From DASPKM01 sp963817075 (GTDB taxonomy: Bacteria; Bacteroidota; Bacteroidia; Chitinophagales; Chitinophagaceae): DNA of 64,000 nucleotides. The stretch is taken from NCBI GenBank assembly GCA_963817075.1, contig CAWFMT010000007.1, positions 310,001-374,000 on the forward strand, read 5' to 3'. Numbering within the stretch: the stretch's first letter is position 1; the number at the start of each line of letters is the position of its first letter. The notes under the pieces were generated by a model, which was given only the letters and a program-made list of their open reading frames with translations, made no database searches and had not been told where the DNA came from. This document shows, in pieces, positions 41,145 through 49,953 of this stretch. Made by a program: the position numbers and the translations under genes.

Positions 41145-42323
41145 TCATTTTACTTCCACTTGTATCGCCTGGCCTTCATAGAGACCCTGATAACCCTCAG
41201 TGATGAGTTGATCTCCGGTAGTCAACCCTTTCTTCACTTCAATTTTATCCCCGTAGAGTTCTCCTACCTGCACTGTTCTTTTTCTTGCGACCTTTTTTCC
41301 TTTTTCTTCAGCAGTCACGTAAACATATTTTCCAGTTTCATCTGTCTGCAGAGTATTGACAGGAATCACAATTGTATTTGAAACAGTATAATCCTGAATG
41401 CGAATCATAGCGATGGTGTTAGGCTTCAGCTGAAAGCCTGCAGGAATCTTTGCCTCCGCCATGAATCCCCTTGAATTTGGATTGATCAATTGACTGACAA
41501 GTGATATGGTGGTCTTAAAAGTTTTATTCAGGTCAGGAATTTCAACCAGAACAGGGGCACCTTTCCTGATTTTTGACAAATATGCTTCAGGAACATCCAC
41601 TACTGCTTTAAGGCTGCTTGGATTAACAATGGTTATTCCTTGTAGAGGAGCCCCGGTAAATGTTTCACCAACTCTGATGTTTACTGTTTCAACCACACCT
41701 GATACTTCTGAATGTACATTGGAGTAATTCCATTGCTCTTTGAGGATTGAAATCTGCTTTTCAAGATTTTCAACATTATTCTTTGCATTCAGGTACTGGA
41801 CTTCAGTGCCGATTCCCTGATCCCAAAGATTTTTTTGCCGCTGAAGAAGATCCTTCGCATATGCAAGCTGTGTTTCAAGCTGACGAATGCTTTGCAGCAT
41901 GACCACATCATCCAGTTTCAATACTAGCTGGCCTTTCTTCACGTAGTCCCCTTCCTTCACATAAATACTCTTAACCTGACCAGGGCCACCTCGGGGAGTT
42001 ACATAATAAATATTTTCAGTTTCGATCCTGCCTTGCAAATCGATGTAATGTGTGAAATCCTGAACTGCCAGAGAGCTGGCAGCAACTAGTTTTGGCTTTA
42101 CTTCAACAGAGGAAGGGTCCAGCAGTGCAATTTCGGACTCGAGTTTCTTAATGTCCAGTGCAATTTTGCCCTGTTGATCCTTCAACTTCTGCAATTCGAC
42201 CTTCTTATCATTGATCTCGCCTTTATCGTCTTTTGCGGCACCTCCGCATCCGACAGCCAGTGAAACTGCGGCGATCATTACCAGTCTGTTAATGATTTTC
42301 ATCCTGTTACTTTTTGATTGCAT
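41145..42323 (-). CDS. RND efflux periplasmic adaptor lipoprotein
   Basis: The 392-residue membrane-fusion protein has a lipoprotein signal ending VGCGGAAKD, a short coiled coil at about 35-68 (ELQKLKDQQGKIALDIKKLE), a lipoyl-like half (IYVKEGDYVKKGQLVLKLDD), the main alpha-hairpin (about 130-200), and beta-barrel regions with PEAYLSKIRKGAPVLVEIPD. It bridges the RND permease and the outer-membrane TolC channel. Its gene lies 34 bp upstream of the permease and 22 bp downstream of tolC, so it is part of one operon. The unusual initial coiled coil is common in Bacteroidota adaptors. Confidence 0.94.
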   Translation of the reverse strand: MQSKSNRMKIINRLVMIAAVSLAVGCGGAAKDDKGEINDKKVELQKLKDQQGKIALDIKKLESEIALLDPSSVEVKPKLVAASSLAVQDFTHYIDLQGRIETENIYYVTPRGGPGQVKSIYVKEGDYVKKGQLVLKLDDVVMLQSIRQLETQLAYAKDLLQRQKNLWDQGIGTEVQYLNAKNNVENLEKQISILKEQWNYSNVHSEVSGVVETVNIRVGETFTGAPLQGITIVNPSSLKAVVDVPEAYLSKIRKGAPVLVEIPDLNKTFKTTISLVSQLINPNSRGFMAEAKIPAGFQLKPNTIAMIRIQDYTVSNTIVIPVNTLQTDETGKYVYVTAEEKGKKVARKRTVQVGELYGDKIEVKKGLTTGDQLITEGYQGLYEGQAIQVEVK

Positions 42324-42344
42324 ATAATTCGTTTATCGGGTTGA

Positions 42345-43745
42345 TCACAATTTTCCTGTTGCTTTCAGGTAATCAATTTTAGCTACGATGGCGTCATAAA
42401 GAGCGGAATAGTAATTATTCTGCGCAGTCTTTAATTCTGTTTGCGCATTTGTTATCTCCAGATTGGAACCCAGTCCCTGCTCGTACTTCTTTTTTGTTTG
42501 ATTGAATACCTCTTCAGCCAACTGCATATTCTTTCTCTGAAAATCCATCGAAGCCAGTGCACTAGCCATGTTGGTCCGGGATTGTTCAACTTCATTGTCA
42601 ATGGCAAGTTGAAGGTTATCAAGATTGTTCTGGGTCTGCATTAATTCATACTGCGCCTTTTTGACTCTTGCATTTTTAGCAAATCCTTCGAATATGGGAA
42701 CTGAAAGTTTAAGCCCTACCAATGCGGTGCTAAACCATTCTTCATTAAAATTGAAAAAATTGAATCTGTTACGTTGAGCGTTCTTACTAAAGGACCCGAA
42801 CATAGCAAGAGTTGGGAGTCGGCTCAGATTATACCTGCGCACATTGAACTCTCCTAATTTTTTTGCAAGATCAAGTTGTTGGTATTCTTTTCGGTCAGCA
42901 TAAGAATAGGAGCTCTCAACAATATTATCCTTCAACTCTGATTCAGCAAGAGTATCGGTTAGAACCAATTGTTCTTTGACAGGCATGCCCATTAAAAGTT
43001 TCAGCCCCATCAATCCAACTGCTAACTGGTTCTCAACCTTGAGTTTTTCAGTTTTCAGATTGGTGAGCGTGACTTCAGCTTTATTGACATCCAGTTTTTC
43101 AGCAAAGCCATTCTTAAAAATTTCTCTTGTGTCACTCAACAATTTTTCAATTCTTTCAATGTTAGCGTCTAGTGTGGTTGATTGTTGTTTCCCAATAACC
43201 AGTTGATAATATATTTTGTAAATATTTGCCTTGATCTGTTCCTGAGTAACCTCTGCACCCTTGGTCGCAAAATCTATTGCGGCTTTTCTTGCCTGAAGAC
43301 CGATGAAAACTTGTCCATCAAACAATAATTGTGAAAGGCTTATACCGGCAGAGCCAGTAAATCTTGTTCCGAATTGTGCCTGGATAAATCCAAAATCGCT
43401 TGGTGAAACAATTGGATTTCCACTCCCATCTTTGACGCCTTCGTCTTCCAGAACTCCATAAGTAGCCATTGAGATGAAGTTTGGAAAACTCTGCACGGGA
43501 ATTTTTGGAAAATAACTCAGGTCTATGCTCCCTGTTACATTGGGTAAAGCTCTGGAGGTAATTTCCTTATTTACTTCATGTTGAATGCGTACGTCAAGGA
43601 GTGCATTCTTAACCTGTGCACTGTTCTTTGAAGCGTAGTCCACCGCCTGCTTAACTGAAAATTCGTGCCTCCCTTGTGCAAATGCACTGAATGAGAGAAA
43701 GAGAAATCCAACTAACCAATTACTTCCCTTTACTGCCTGTTTCAT
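42345..43745 (-). CDS. TolC-family outer-membrane efflux channel
   Basis: The 466-residue protein has a signal peptide (about 1-23, AFAQG) and the TolC structural repeat: long alpha-helical segments with heptad patterns, for example ARVKKAQYELMQTQNNLDNL and EVFNQTKKKYEQGLGSNLEI, and two beta strands per repeat. It forms the trimeric outer-membrane duct for the RND pump encoded next. Its start overlaps the end of the tetR gene by 26 nt, so expression is probably coupled to the regulator. Confidence 0.95.
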   Translation of the reverse strand: MKQAVKGSNWLVGFLFLSFSAFAQGRHEFSVKQAVDYASKNSAQVKNALLDVRIQHEVNKEITSRALPNVTGSIDLSYFPKIPVQSFPNFISMATYGVLEDEGVKDGSGNPIVSPSDFGFIQAQFGTRFTGSAGISLSQLLFDGQVFIGLQARKAAIDFATKGAEVTQEQIKANIYKIYYQLVIGKQQSTTLDANIERIEKLLSDTREIFKNGFAEKLDVNKAEVTLTNLKTEKLKVENQLAVGLMGLKLLMGMPVKEQLVLTDTLAESELKDNIVESSYSYADRKEYQQLDLAKKLGEFNVRRYNLSRLPTLAMFGSFSKNAQRNRFNFFNFNEEWFSTALVGLKLSVPIFEGFAKNARVKKAQYELMQTQNNLDNLQLAIDNEVEQSRTNMASALASMDFQRKNMQLAEEVFNQTKKKYEQGLGSNLEITNAQTELKTAQNNYYSALYDAIVAKIDYLKATGKL

Positions 43746-44382
43746 TTTTGATTAATTTTTTATCTAGTTCCTGTTGATACTTTTGGATCAGTTTGTGTCC
43801 TTTGAGAGATGCTACTCCATACAAGAAATTCTCCGTGATGGTCTGATGGACCTCCACAAAACTGCTTTTCTGCCTGCCGAGGAATTCCGGATCAAAAGGA
43901 ATCATCATGGACTCCACACGAAAGCGGCTCAGCAGCTCAACATTTATGTCTGACCTGTAGAGCTCTTCAGCAATTCCTCGCTTCAGATTTGATCTTACCA
44001 CGCTAAGTAGATAATCATTCTTGTGCTTTAGAAATCTCACAAAAGGTTTAGGGTGGTACTTTTGTAAATCGTAGAGAATGGAGGGATTCATGTTGCTGAA
44101 CATCGCCTGCATCATTTCCATTGCCTTAAAAACCTCTTCAACCGCATTCACTGCGCAGCTTCTGTCAGTATCGCATGATTGCTGATTAACCCTCACGATT
44201 TGCTCAACCACCGCGTCTACCAGCTCATCCTTATCTGAGAAGTATTGATAAAGAGTTTTCTTACTGGCTCCCAATGAATTAGCAATATCATCCATGCTTA
44301 CTGAACGAATGCCATACTTCATAAACAATTCGTCCGCTTTTTGGCGGATCCTTTCCCTCGTATCTTTTTCAACTATTATCAT
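43720..44382 (-). CDS. TetR/AcrR-family repressor
   Basis: The regulator (220 residues from the chosen ATG at 44382; an earlier in-frame ATG lies at 44394) has the N-terminal helix-turn-helix ERIRQKADELFMKYGIRSVS, then MDDIANSLGASKKTLYQYF with the TetR recognition helix, and a helical ligand-binding C-terminal domain. It overlaps the tolC start by 26 nt, and two perfect inverted repeats lie just upstream. It is expected to repress its own gene and the tolC-adaptor-RND operon until an inducer binds. Confidence 0.94.
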   Translation of the reverse strand: MIIVEKDTRERIRQKADELFMKYGIRSVSMDDIANSLGASKKTLYQYFSDKDELVDAVVEQIVRVNQQSCDTDRSCAVNAVEEVFKAMEMMQAMFSNMNPSILYDLQKYHPKPFVRFLKHKNDYLLSVVRSNLKRGIAEELYRSDINVELLSRFRVESMMIPFDPEFLGRQKSSFVEVHQTITENFLYGVASLKGHKLIQKYQQELDKKLIKNETGSKGK

Positions 44383-44400
44383 AAGTGGCCGCAAAACTAC

Positions 44401-44428
44401 GGAAACTTTTTTCGTAACAAAAGTTTCC
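44401..44428. promoter_or_regulatory. Probable TetR operator (10-bp inverted repeat)
   Basis: GGAAACTTTT (44401-44410) and AAAAGTTTCC (44419-44428) are exact inverted repeats with an 8-bp spacer. This is typical of a TetR dimer site, 7 bp upstream of the first tetR ATG. Confidence 0.65.
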
Positions 44429-44436
44429 TCTCATTA

Positions 44437-44459
44437 TTTTTTGACCTTTTGTCAAAAAA
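44437..44459. promoter_or_regulatory. Second inverted repeat upstream of tetR
   Basis: TTTTTTGAC (44437-44445) and GTCAAAAAA (44451-44459) are exact inverted repeats with a 5-bp spacer. It lies 8 bp from the first site and could be a second operator or overlap a -33 element. Confidence 0.5.
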
Positions 44460-44625
44460 CTCTTGCCTTCACGGAAGAATCAAGCCAAAAAAAAATTGTA
44501 ATTGTTTATAGCTTATGACGAATAAAGCGGAAATATCCGGACAATTACTTGCTCTAATTCGCATAGCCGAATAGGTTGGGCAATGCTTATATAGAGAACA
44601 TCTACCTTTACTGCATATTAATTTT

Positions 44626-45291
44626 ATGCGCAAAAACATCTTCAAAAAGCTCCTGCGATACTTTTTCCAGGGCTTAATTATACTGGCTCCGATCGTTATA
44701 ACTATCTGGGCAATCTTTGGATTATTCAACTATATAGATAGCATACTTCCAAATCTGATGCATCGCTTCTTTCCGGGAGTTGTTGGAGTTAACGAAGACG
44801 GAACTCCGAAGAGCATTCCGGGACTGGGCTTTATAGTTGTTGTACTGCTGGTTTTATTAGTGGGATATATCTCCTCTTCTTTCATTGTAAGCAAACTGGT
44901 TGAACTTTTTGATAAGGTATTGGAAAAAGCGCCTGGTGTCAAGGTCATTTACTCAACAATCAAGGATTTCTTTGAAGCATTCGCGGGAGACAAAAAGAAA
45001 TTCAGCAAACCAGTCCTCGTAAGTCTTCACAGCAATGATGTATGGCAAATTGGTTTTATCACTCAACAGGATGTAATAGAATTTGGATTACATGACCATG
45101 TTGCTGTTTATATTCCCTTTTCATATTCAATAGCGGGACAATTGTACTTTTTGCCGGCAAGTAAGCTGCGGCTTGCAAGTAATATTAGCTCTACAGAAGC
45201 AATGAAGTTTGCGATAAGTGGAGGTGTAACTGAGGTTGAGGAAGGAATAGAGCATGCATTGAAGCGTGAAAATGAAGAGAAGAATAAATGA
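44626..45291 (+). CDS. DUF502 membrane protein
   Basis: The 221-residue protein begins with a short basic segment (MRKNIFKKLLRYFFQGL) and two membrane helices (about 15-35 and 62-88) in the DUF502 pattern (PGLGFIVVVLLVLLVGY; IYSTIKDFFEAFAGDKKKFS; YIPFSYSIAGQLYFLPASKL). The family is of unknown function, widespread in bacteria. Its stop overlaps the start of the phospholipase-like gene by 4 nt (ATGA), so they are co-translated. The start ATG at 44626 follows a leader of about 200 bp that also contains the divergent tetR operators. Confidence 0.88.
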   Translation: MRKNIFKKLLRYFFQGLIILAPIVITIWAIFGLFNYIDSILPNLMHRFFPGVVGVNEDGTPKSIPGLGFIVVVLLVLLVGYISSSFIVSKLVELFDKVLEKAPGVKVIYSTIKDFFEAFAGDKKKFSKPVLVSLHSNDVWQIGFITQQDVIEFGLHDHVAVYIPFSYSIAGQLYFLPASKLRLASNISSTEAMKFAISGGVTEVEEGIEHALKRENEEKNK

Positions 45292-46250
45292 AAAGAGTTG
45301 TTCTAGTTATAAGTTTTGTCCTGTCAATTCAAGAGTGCTGTTCGTGGGGATTCTTCGCTCATCGTAAGATCAATTACTATGCTGCATTCTTATTGCCTCC
45401 TGAAATGCTTGTTTTCTATAAGCCGAATCTTGAATTTCTCGCTGAACATGCGGTAGATCCTGACAAGCGCCGATACCTCCTTCCGGCAGAGGGAGCGAGA
45501 CATTATATAGACCTGGACCGTTATGGTCAATATCCATTCCGGGATCTACCCCGAAACTGGTCTGATGCTGCAGAAAAATTTTCAGAAGATACCTTGAGGA
45601 AACACGGTATTGTTCCCTGGTGGATAATGACGATGATGCAACGACTCACAACTGCATTTCGGCAAAAGGATCGGTCAAAAATCCTGAAACTCTCAGCAGA
45701 GATCGGGCATTACATTGCAGATGCACATGTGCCTCTTCATGCATGTAGCAACCATAATGGTCAATTTACAAATCAGGCAGGAATTCATGGGTTCTGGGAA
45801 TCAACAATCCCTGAGCTTCTCGCAGAAACAGACTGGGATTTTCTGATAGGAAAGACCTCCTATTTAAATAATCCACACCAATTTATTTGGAATAGGGTAC
45901 TGGAAAGCGCGAATGCAGTAGATAGTGTTTTGAAATTCGAAAAGGAATTAAGTAGTACTGTCCCCCCGGATCGGCAGTTTGCATTTGAAGAGAGAAACGG
46001 AACCCTGGTAAGAAAATATTCAACTTATTACACGATTCTCTATAACCGCAAACTGAACGATATGGTGGAAAGGAGGATGCGCCAGTCAATTTATAGCGTT
46101 GCTGCATTTTGGTACACAGCCTGGGTTAACGCTGGTCAACCTGAACTTAAGTCTCTGGCTGAAAATGGCTTTACCGAGAGAGAATTACAAGAATTTGAAC
46201 TTCTGAATTCCACATGGTTAAAAAATAATTCGACACAGAAAGAACATTGA
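45288..46250 (+). CDS. Zinc-dependent phospholipase C-like secreted protein
   Basis: The 320-residue protein has a signal peptide (about 1-19), followed by WGFFAHRKINYYAAFLLP, which begins the zinc-dependent phospholipase C/S1-P1 nuclease-like fold, where the first W and H bind zinc. Further probable ligands are in EGARHYIDLDRYG, the segment EIGHYIADAHVPLHACSNH and GIHGFWESTIPEL. The fold is conserved but whether it cuts phospholipids or nucleic acids cannot be told. It overlaps the DUF502 gene by 4 nt. No clear terminator is seen before serC. Confidence 0.83.
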   Translation: MKRVVLVISFVLSIQECCSWGFFAHRKINYYAAFLLPPEMLVFYKPNLEFLAEHAVDPDKRRYLLPAEGARHYIDLDRYGQYPFRDLPRNWSDAAEKFSEDTLRKHGIVPWWIMTMMQRLTTAFRQKDRSKILKLSAEIGHYIADAHVPLHACSNHNGQFTNQAGIHGFWESTIPELLAETDWDFLIGKTSYLNNPHQFIWNRVLESANAVDSVLKFEKELSSTVPPDRQFAFEERNGTLVRKYSTYYTILYNRKLNDMVERRMRQSIYSVAAFWYTAWVNAGQPELKSLAENGFTERELQEFELLNSTWLKNNSTQKEH

Positions 46251-46346
46251 ATCCTGTCCACACTTTTCATTCGCCGATTGAATAATAATTTGACTCTTAC
46301 CAGGCTTGAAACCTTAGTTTCGCTCTCTCCTAAAACTCTATTTTCT

Positions 46347-46354
46347 TACATTTG
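46347..46354 (+). promoter_or_regulatory. -7 box (TACATTTG) close to serC start
   Basis: TACATTTG fits TAnnTTTG. Transcription would begin near 46361, only about 2 nt before the serC ATG. If real, serC would be nearly leaderless; alternatively the box is chance. Confidence 0.35.
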
Positions 46355-46362
46355 CTGTTCGT

Positions 46363-47454
46363 ATGGAACCATTGAAGGAGTTAGCAAGTATTCACAATTT
46401 TAACGCAGGGCCATCTATTCTTCCTAAGCAGGTTTTTCAACAAGCTGCTGAAGCAATAATCGATTTCAACAATACTGGCCTATCAATCCTGGAGCTTGGT
46501 CACCGCACTGAAATTTTTCAGCAGGTTGTCAATGAAGCAGTGTCATTAGTGAGAGAATTAATGAAATTGGATGATGAACACGACATCATCTTCTTGCAGG
46601 GTGGAGCTTCAACACAATTCTTTCAAGTACCATTGAACCTTCTAAATGAAGGGGAAACTGCAGCATATCTCGATTGCGGAGTTTGGGGGAAGAAAGCCAT
46701 TAAAGAAGCTATGCTTTATGGCAATGTCAATGTGGTGGCAAGTTCAAAGGACAAAGGTTATACTTATATCCCGAAAGGTTATGTTGTTCCCCCTAATTCA
46801 AAATATTTTCATTACACAACTAACAATACAATTGAAGGCACGCAAATGCACTTCATTCCTGATACTGATGTCCCCCTGGTAGCAGACATGAGTAGTGATA
46901 TATTAAGCAGTCAAATGGACTTCAATCGCTTCTCACTGATATATGCAGGGGCACAAAAAAACATTGGAGCAGCAGGGGTAAATCTTGTAGTGATAGAAAA
47001 GAGTGCTCTTGGAAAAGTTAGCAGGTCAATTCCTACGATGATGGATTACCGGCAACATATTGAAGCAGGTTCGCTGCTAAATACACCCCCGGTTTTTGCT
47101 ATTTATGTTTGCATGCTTACTCTTCAGTGGCTTAAACAACAGGGTGGCATCGGTGGAATTGAAGCAATAAATAATCAAAAAGCAGGATTATTATATGATA
47201 CGCTGGATGAAAATCCTGTTTTTCGCCCAATAGTTGCTAAAGAAGATCGAAGCAAGATGAACGTTGTTTTTCATATAGATGATAAACAACGCGAGTCAGA
47301 ATTTCTTAAGATCTGCAAGGAAGAAGGAATGATTGGAGTGAAGGGGCACAGGTCTGTAGGAGGCTTCAGAGTTTCCTTGTACAATGCCTTGCCGCTCGAA
47401 AGTGTGCGGGCTTTGACCAATCTTATGCGGTATTTCGCGGAGAAAAAAGGATAG
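46363..47454 (+). CDS. serC: Phosphoserine aminotransferase
   Basis: SerC transfers an amino group from glutamate to 3-phosphohydroxypyruvate in serine synthesis, and also acts in pyridoxal phosphate synthesis. The 363-residue PLP enzyme has IHNFNAGPSILPKQV, LFLQGGASTQFF as IIFLQGGASTQFFQV, VADMSSDILSS, and the PLP-binding lysine K199 in YAGAQKNIGAAGVN. All motifs are complete. The first ten residues before HNFNAGPS are unusual, but no other start lies in frame. It precedes the DUF1015 gene by 69 bp; this pair is common in Bacteroidota, where serA often accompanies them. Confidence 0.96.
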   Translation: MEPLKELASIHNFNAGPSILPKQVFQQAAEAIIDFNNTGLSILELGHRTEIFQQVVNEAVSLVRELMKLDDEHDIIFLQGGASTQFFQVPLNLLNEGETAAYLDCGVWGKKAIKEAMLYGNVNVVASSKDKGYTYIPKGYVVPPNSKYFHYTTNNTIEGTQMHFIPDTDVPLVADMSSDILSSQMDFNRFSLIYAGAQKNIGAAGVNLVVIEKSALGKVSRSIPTMMDYRQHIEAGSLLNTPPVFAIYVCMLTLQWLKQQGGIGGIEAINNQKAGLLYDTLDENPVFRPIVAKEDRSKMNVVFHIDDKQRESEFLKICKEEGMIGVKGHRSVGGFRVSLYNALPLESVRALTNLMRYFAEKKG

Positions 47455-47523
47455 ATAGCGTTAGTGATTTCTATTCATTGTTTGATATCAATCTCAAAAC
47501 CACGATTAAACTTTTTTGTATAA

Positions 47524-48756
47524 ATGGCGATCATCTCACCCTTTAAAGCCCTTCGGCCGCAGCCTCAATTTGCCCGGCAGGTGGCTTCAAGACCATACGA
47601 TGTTCTAAATAGTGCAGAAGCTAAACAGGAAGCGAGAGGCAATCCTAACTCATTTCTGCATATTACCAAATCAGAAATTGATCTGCCAGAATCAATCGAT
47701 ACACATTCTGCAGATGTATATGAACGGGCAAGGCAGAACCTTCAGGCTTTTATTCAGCGTAACATTTTATTCAGAGAGGATAAACCTTGTTACTATGTTT
47801 ACCAGTTAACCATGAATGGAAAAAGCCAGACAGGGCTGGTTTGCATAAGCAGTTTGGAAGATTATGAGGAAGATGTGATCAAAAAACATGAGTTCACTCG
47901 TCCCGACAAGGAGCTTGACCGCATCAATCATATAAAAACCACGGGAGCGCAAACAGGAAATGTTTTCCTTGCATACAAAACGGAACCAACAATAAGCAGG
48001 ATCATTGAGGATTGGAAAAAATCTCACAATACGGTTTATGAGTTTGTAGCGGAAGATGGTATTTCGCACACCATCTGGATCATAAATGATGATAAGGTGA
48101 TTCGTGAGATCACAGATACTTTCTCAAAAGGAATTCCCCGAACATACATTGCAGACGGGCATCACCGGGCGGCATCCGCCGCAAAAGTGAGAGCAGCACT
48201 TGGGAAAAAAATCAGTCCGGATGCTAACTACTTTCTGACAACTCTTTTTCCATCTGATCAGTTACGAATTTTGGATTATAACCGCCTGGTGAAAGATCTG
48301 AATGGACTTGGCGAGGCTGAGTTTTTGGAGCATCTCCAAAAGGATTTCACTGTCGAAAAATCAGATAGCGAGGTTTTGCCATCCAGTCTTCATGAATTTG
48401 GAATGTTTCTTGGTAAAACCTGGTATAAACTAATTGCTAAAGAAGGTACATATGCGGAGGATCCTATTGGGGTTCTGGATATAACTGTGCTTCAAAACAA
48501 TGTTCTTGGACCAATTCTGGGAATTCAAGATCAGCGAACCGACAAAAGGATTGATTTTGTAGGAGGAATTAGAGGACTCAAGGAACTGGAAAAAAGGGTG
48601 AGATCAGGTGAAATGGCTGTGGCATTCAGTTTGCACCCGGTTTCAATTCAACAACTATTTGATATAGCTGATTCTGGAAATGTAATGCCTCCAAAATCTA
48701 CCTGGTTCGAGCCTAAATTGAGGGACGGCCTTCTGACCCATTTGATCTTTGACTAA
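47524..48756 (+). CDS. DUF1015 family protein
   Basis: The 410-residue protein is full-length DUF1015, recognised from IISPFKALRPQPQFA at the start, SRPYDVLNSAEAKQEA, HEFTRPDKELDR, and YIADGHHRAASAAKVRA (about 210-226) in the middle, ending in STWFEPKLRDGLLTHLIF. In many bacteria it lies next to serA or serC, and a role in serine or related amino-acid metabolism has been suggested. Its activity is not settled. The ATG at 47524 follows serC by 69 bp on the same strand. No unusual features. Confidence 0.9.
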   Translation: MAIISPFKALRPQPQFARQVASRPYDVLNSAEAKQEARGNPNSFLHITKSEIDLPESIDTHSADVYERARQNLQAFIQRNILFREDKPCYYVYQLTMNGKSQTGLVCISSLEDYEEDVIKKHEFTRPDKELDRINHIKTTGAQTGNVFLAYKTEPTISRIIEDWKKSHNTVYEFVAEDGISHTIWIINDDKVIREITDTFSKGIPRTYIADGHHRAASAAKVRAALGKKISPDANYFLTTLFPSDQLRILDYNRLVKDLNGLGEAEFLEHLQKDFTVEKSDSEVLPSSLHEFGMFLGKTWYKLIAKEGTYAEDPIGVLDITVLQNNVLGPILGIQDQRTDKRIDFVGGIRGLKELEKRVRSGEMAVAFSLHPVSIQQLFDIADSGNVMPPKSTWFEPKLRDGLLTHLIFD

Positions 48757-48813
48757 ATAATTTTTAACACAGCTACACCCGCTTTTGCAGGCGTGGTTGA
48801 TACCTTTGGAGAT

Positions 48814-49830
48814 ATGCATAAAATCATTGCTCTTTTTCTGATAACGACCCTGGTTGCTTTGACTGGTTATGGCCAGGATTCAAAATCACTTTTTGAAACT
48901 GCGCGAACATTTCAGCGACAGGGAGATTATGCAAATGCTGTATTGGTGCTTAACCGTGCCCTGGAACAACAACCTAAAGATCTCCAGATTACAAAAGAAC
49001 TGGCATTTACATATTACCTCCAGAGGGATTTCGTGAAAGCAAAAACAACAGCCTTACCATTGGTTGACAGGCCAGATGCCGATGTGCAGTCCTACCAGAT
49101 CCTTGGAATGGTTTATAAGGCTATGGAGGAAAGAAAGGAATGTGAAAAATTGTACAAACAGGGATTGAAGAATTTTCCAAATAGTGGAGTGCTATATAAC
49201 GAATATGGTGAAATGCTTTGGACCAAACAGGATTATACCGCAATCAAATTTTGGGAAAAGGGTATAGAGGTTGAACCAAACTTTTCATCCAACTACTATA
49301 ATGCTGCCAAGCATTACTATATGACCTTTGATAAAGTATGGCCGGTCATTTACGGAGAGATCTTTGTAAATCTGGAGAGTTATAGTAAGCGAACTGCAGA
49401 GATCAAGGAGCTTTTACTACAATCGTACAAGAAATTGTTCGCAGAAACCAATCTTCTCAACAAGCAGGATTCAAAAAATCCATTCGTAAATTCTTATTTG
49501 AATACTATGAGCCGTCAGGCAAGCTCAGTATCCCAGGGGATCACATCCGAATCACTCACTCTTTTAAGAACCAAATTCATCCTGGATTGGCAGGAAAAAG
49601 AATCTTTCAAATTTCCATTCAGATTATTTGATTACCACCGCCAGCTATTAAAAGAAGGTATGTTTGATGCATATAACCAATGGATATTCGGAGCGGCAGA
49701 AAATCTGCCCGCTTTTCAGAATTGGACGAATGCTCATCCGGAATCATATACCACTTTTACCAGTTTTCAGAAGGGCAGGGTTTTCAAAGTACCTGAAAAA
49801 CAATATTACCAGACGGTAGCCTCTAAATAA
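48814..49830 (+). CDS. Exported TPR protein
   Basis: From the ATG at 48814 the protein starts with a signal peptide (MHKIIALFLITTLVALTGYG). A GTG at 48793 would add seven residues, which do not look like a signal start, so I prefer the ATG. Tetratricopeptide repeats (about 25-170) are evident in YANAVLVLNRALEQQPKDLQ and QILGMVYKAMEERKECEKLY. The C-terminal half (about 180-338) has no motif known to me. The gene is followed by a strong terminator and stands alone. It is probably periplasmic. Confidence 0.75.
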   Translation: MHKIIALFLITTLVALTGYGQDSKSLFETARTFQRQGDYANAVLVLNRALEQQPKDLQITKELAFTYYLQRDFVKAKTTALPLVDRPDADVQSYQILGMVYKAMEERKECEKLYKQGLKNFPNSGVLYNEYGEMLWTKQDYTAIKFWEKGIEVEPNFSSNYYNAAKHYYMTFDKVWPVIYGEIFVNLESYSKRTAEIKELLLQSYKKLFAETNLLNKQDSKNPFVNSYLNTMSRQASSVSQGITSESLTLLRTKFILDWQEKESFKFPFRLFDYHRQLLKEGMFDAYNQWIFGAAENLPAFQNWTNAHPESYTTFTSFQKGRVFKVPEKQYYQTVASK

Positions 49831-49847
49831 CAAAATCTTCTTAATTG

Positions 49848-49877
49848 AAAGTCCTGGCTCATGTCAGGACTTTTTTT
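49848..49877 (+). terminator. Intrinsic terminator after the TPR gene
   Basis: AAAGTCCTG (49848-49856) and CAGGACTTT (49865-49873) form a 9-bp stem with an 8-nt loop followed by TTTTTTT on the plus strand. Confidence 0.85.
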
Positions 49878-49953
49878 GTCGTGTTTTTTATCTAATTTGA
49901 TAATCCGATCCTAAGCTTTTTTCATAGCTGCGATCGTAAACGAAAGCCATAAG

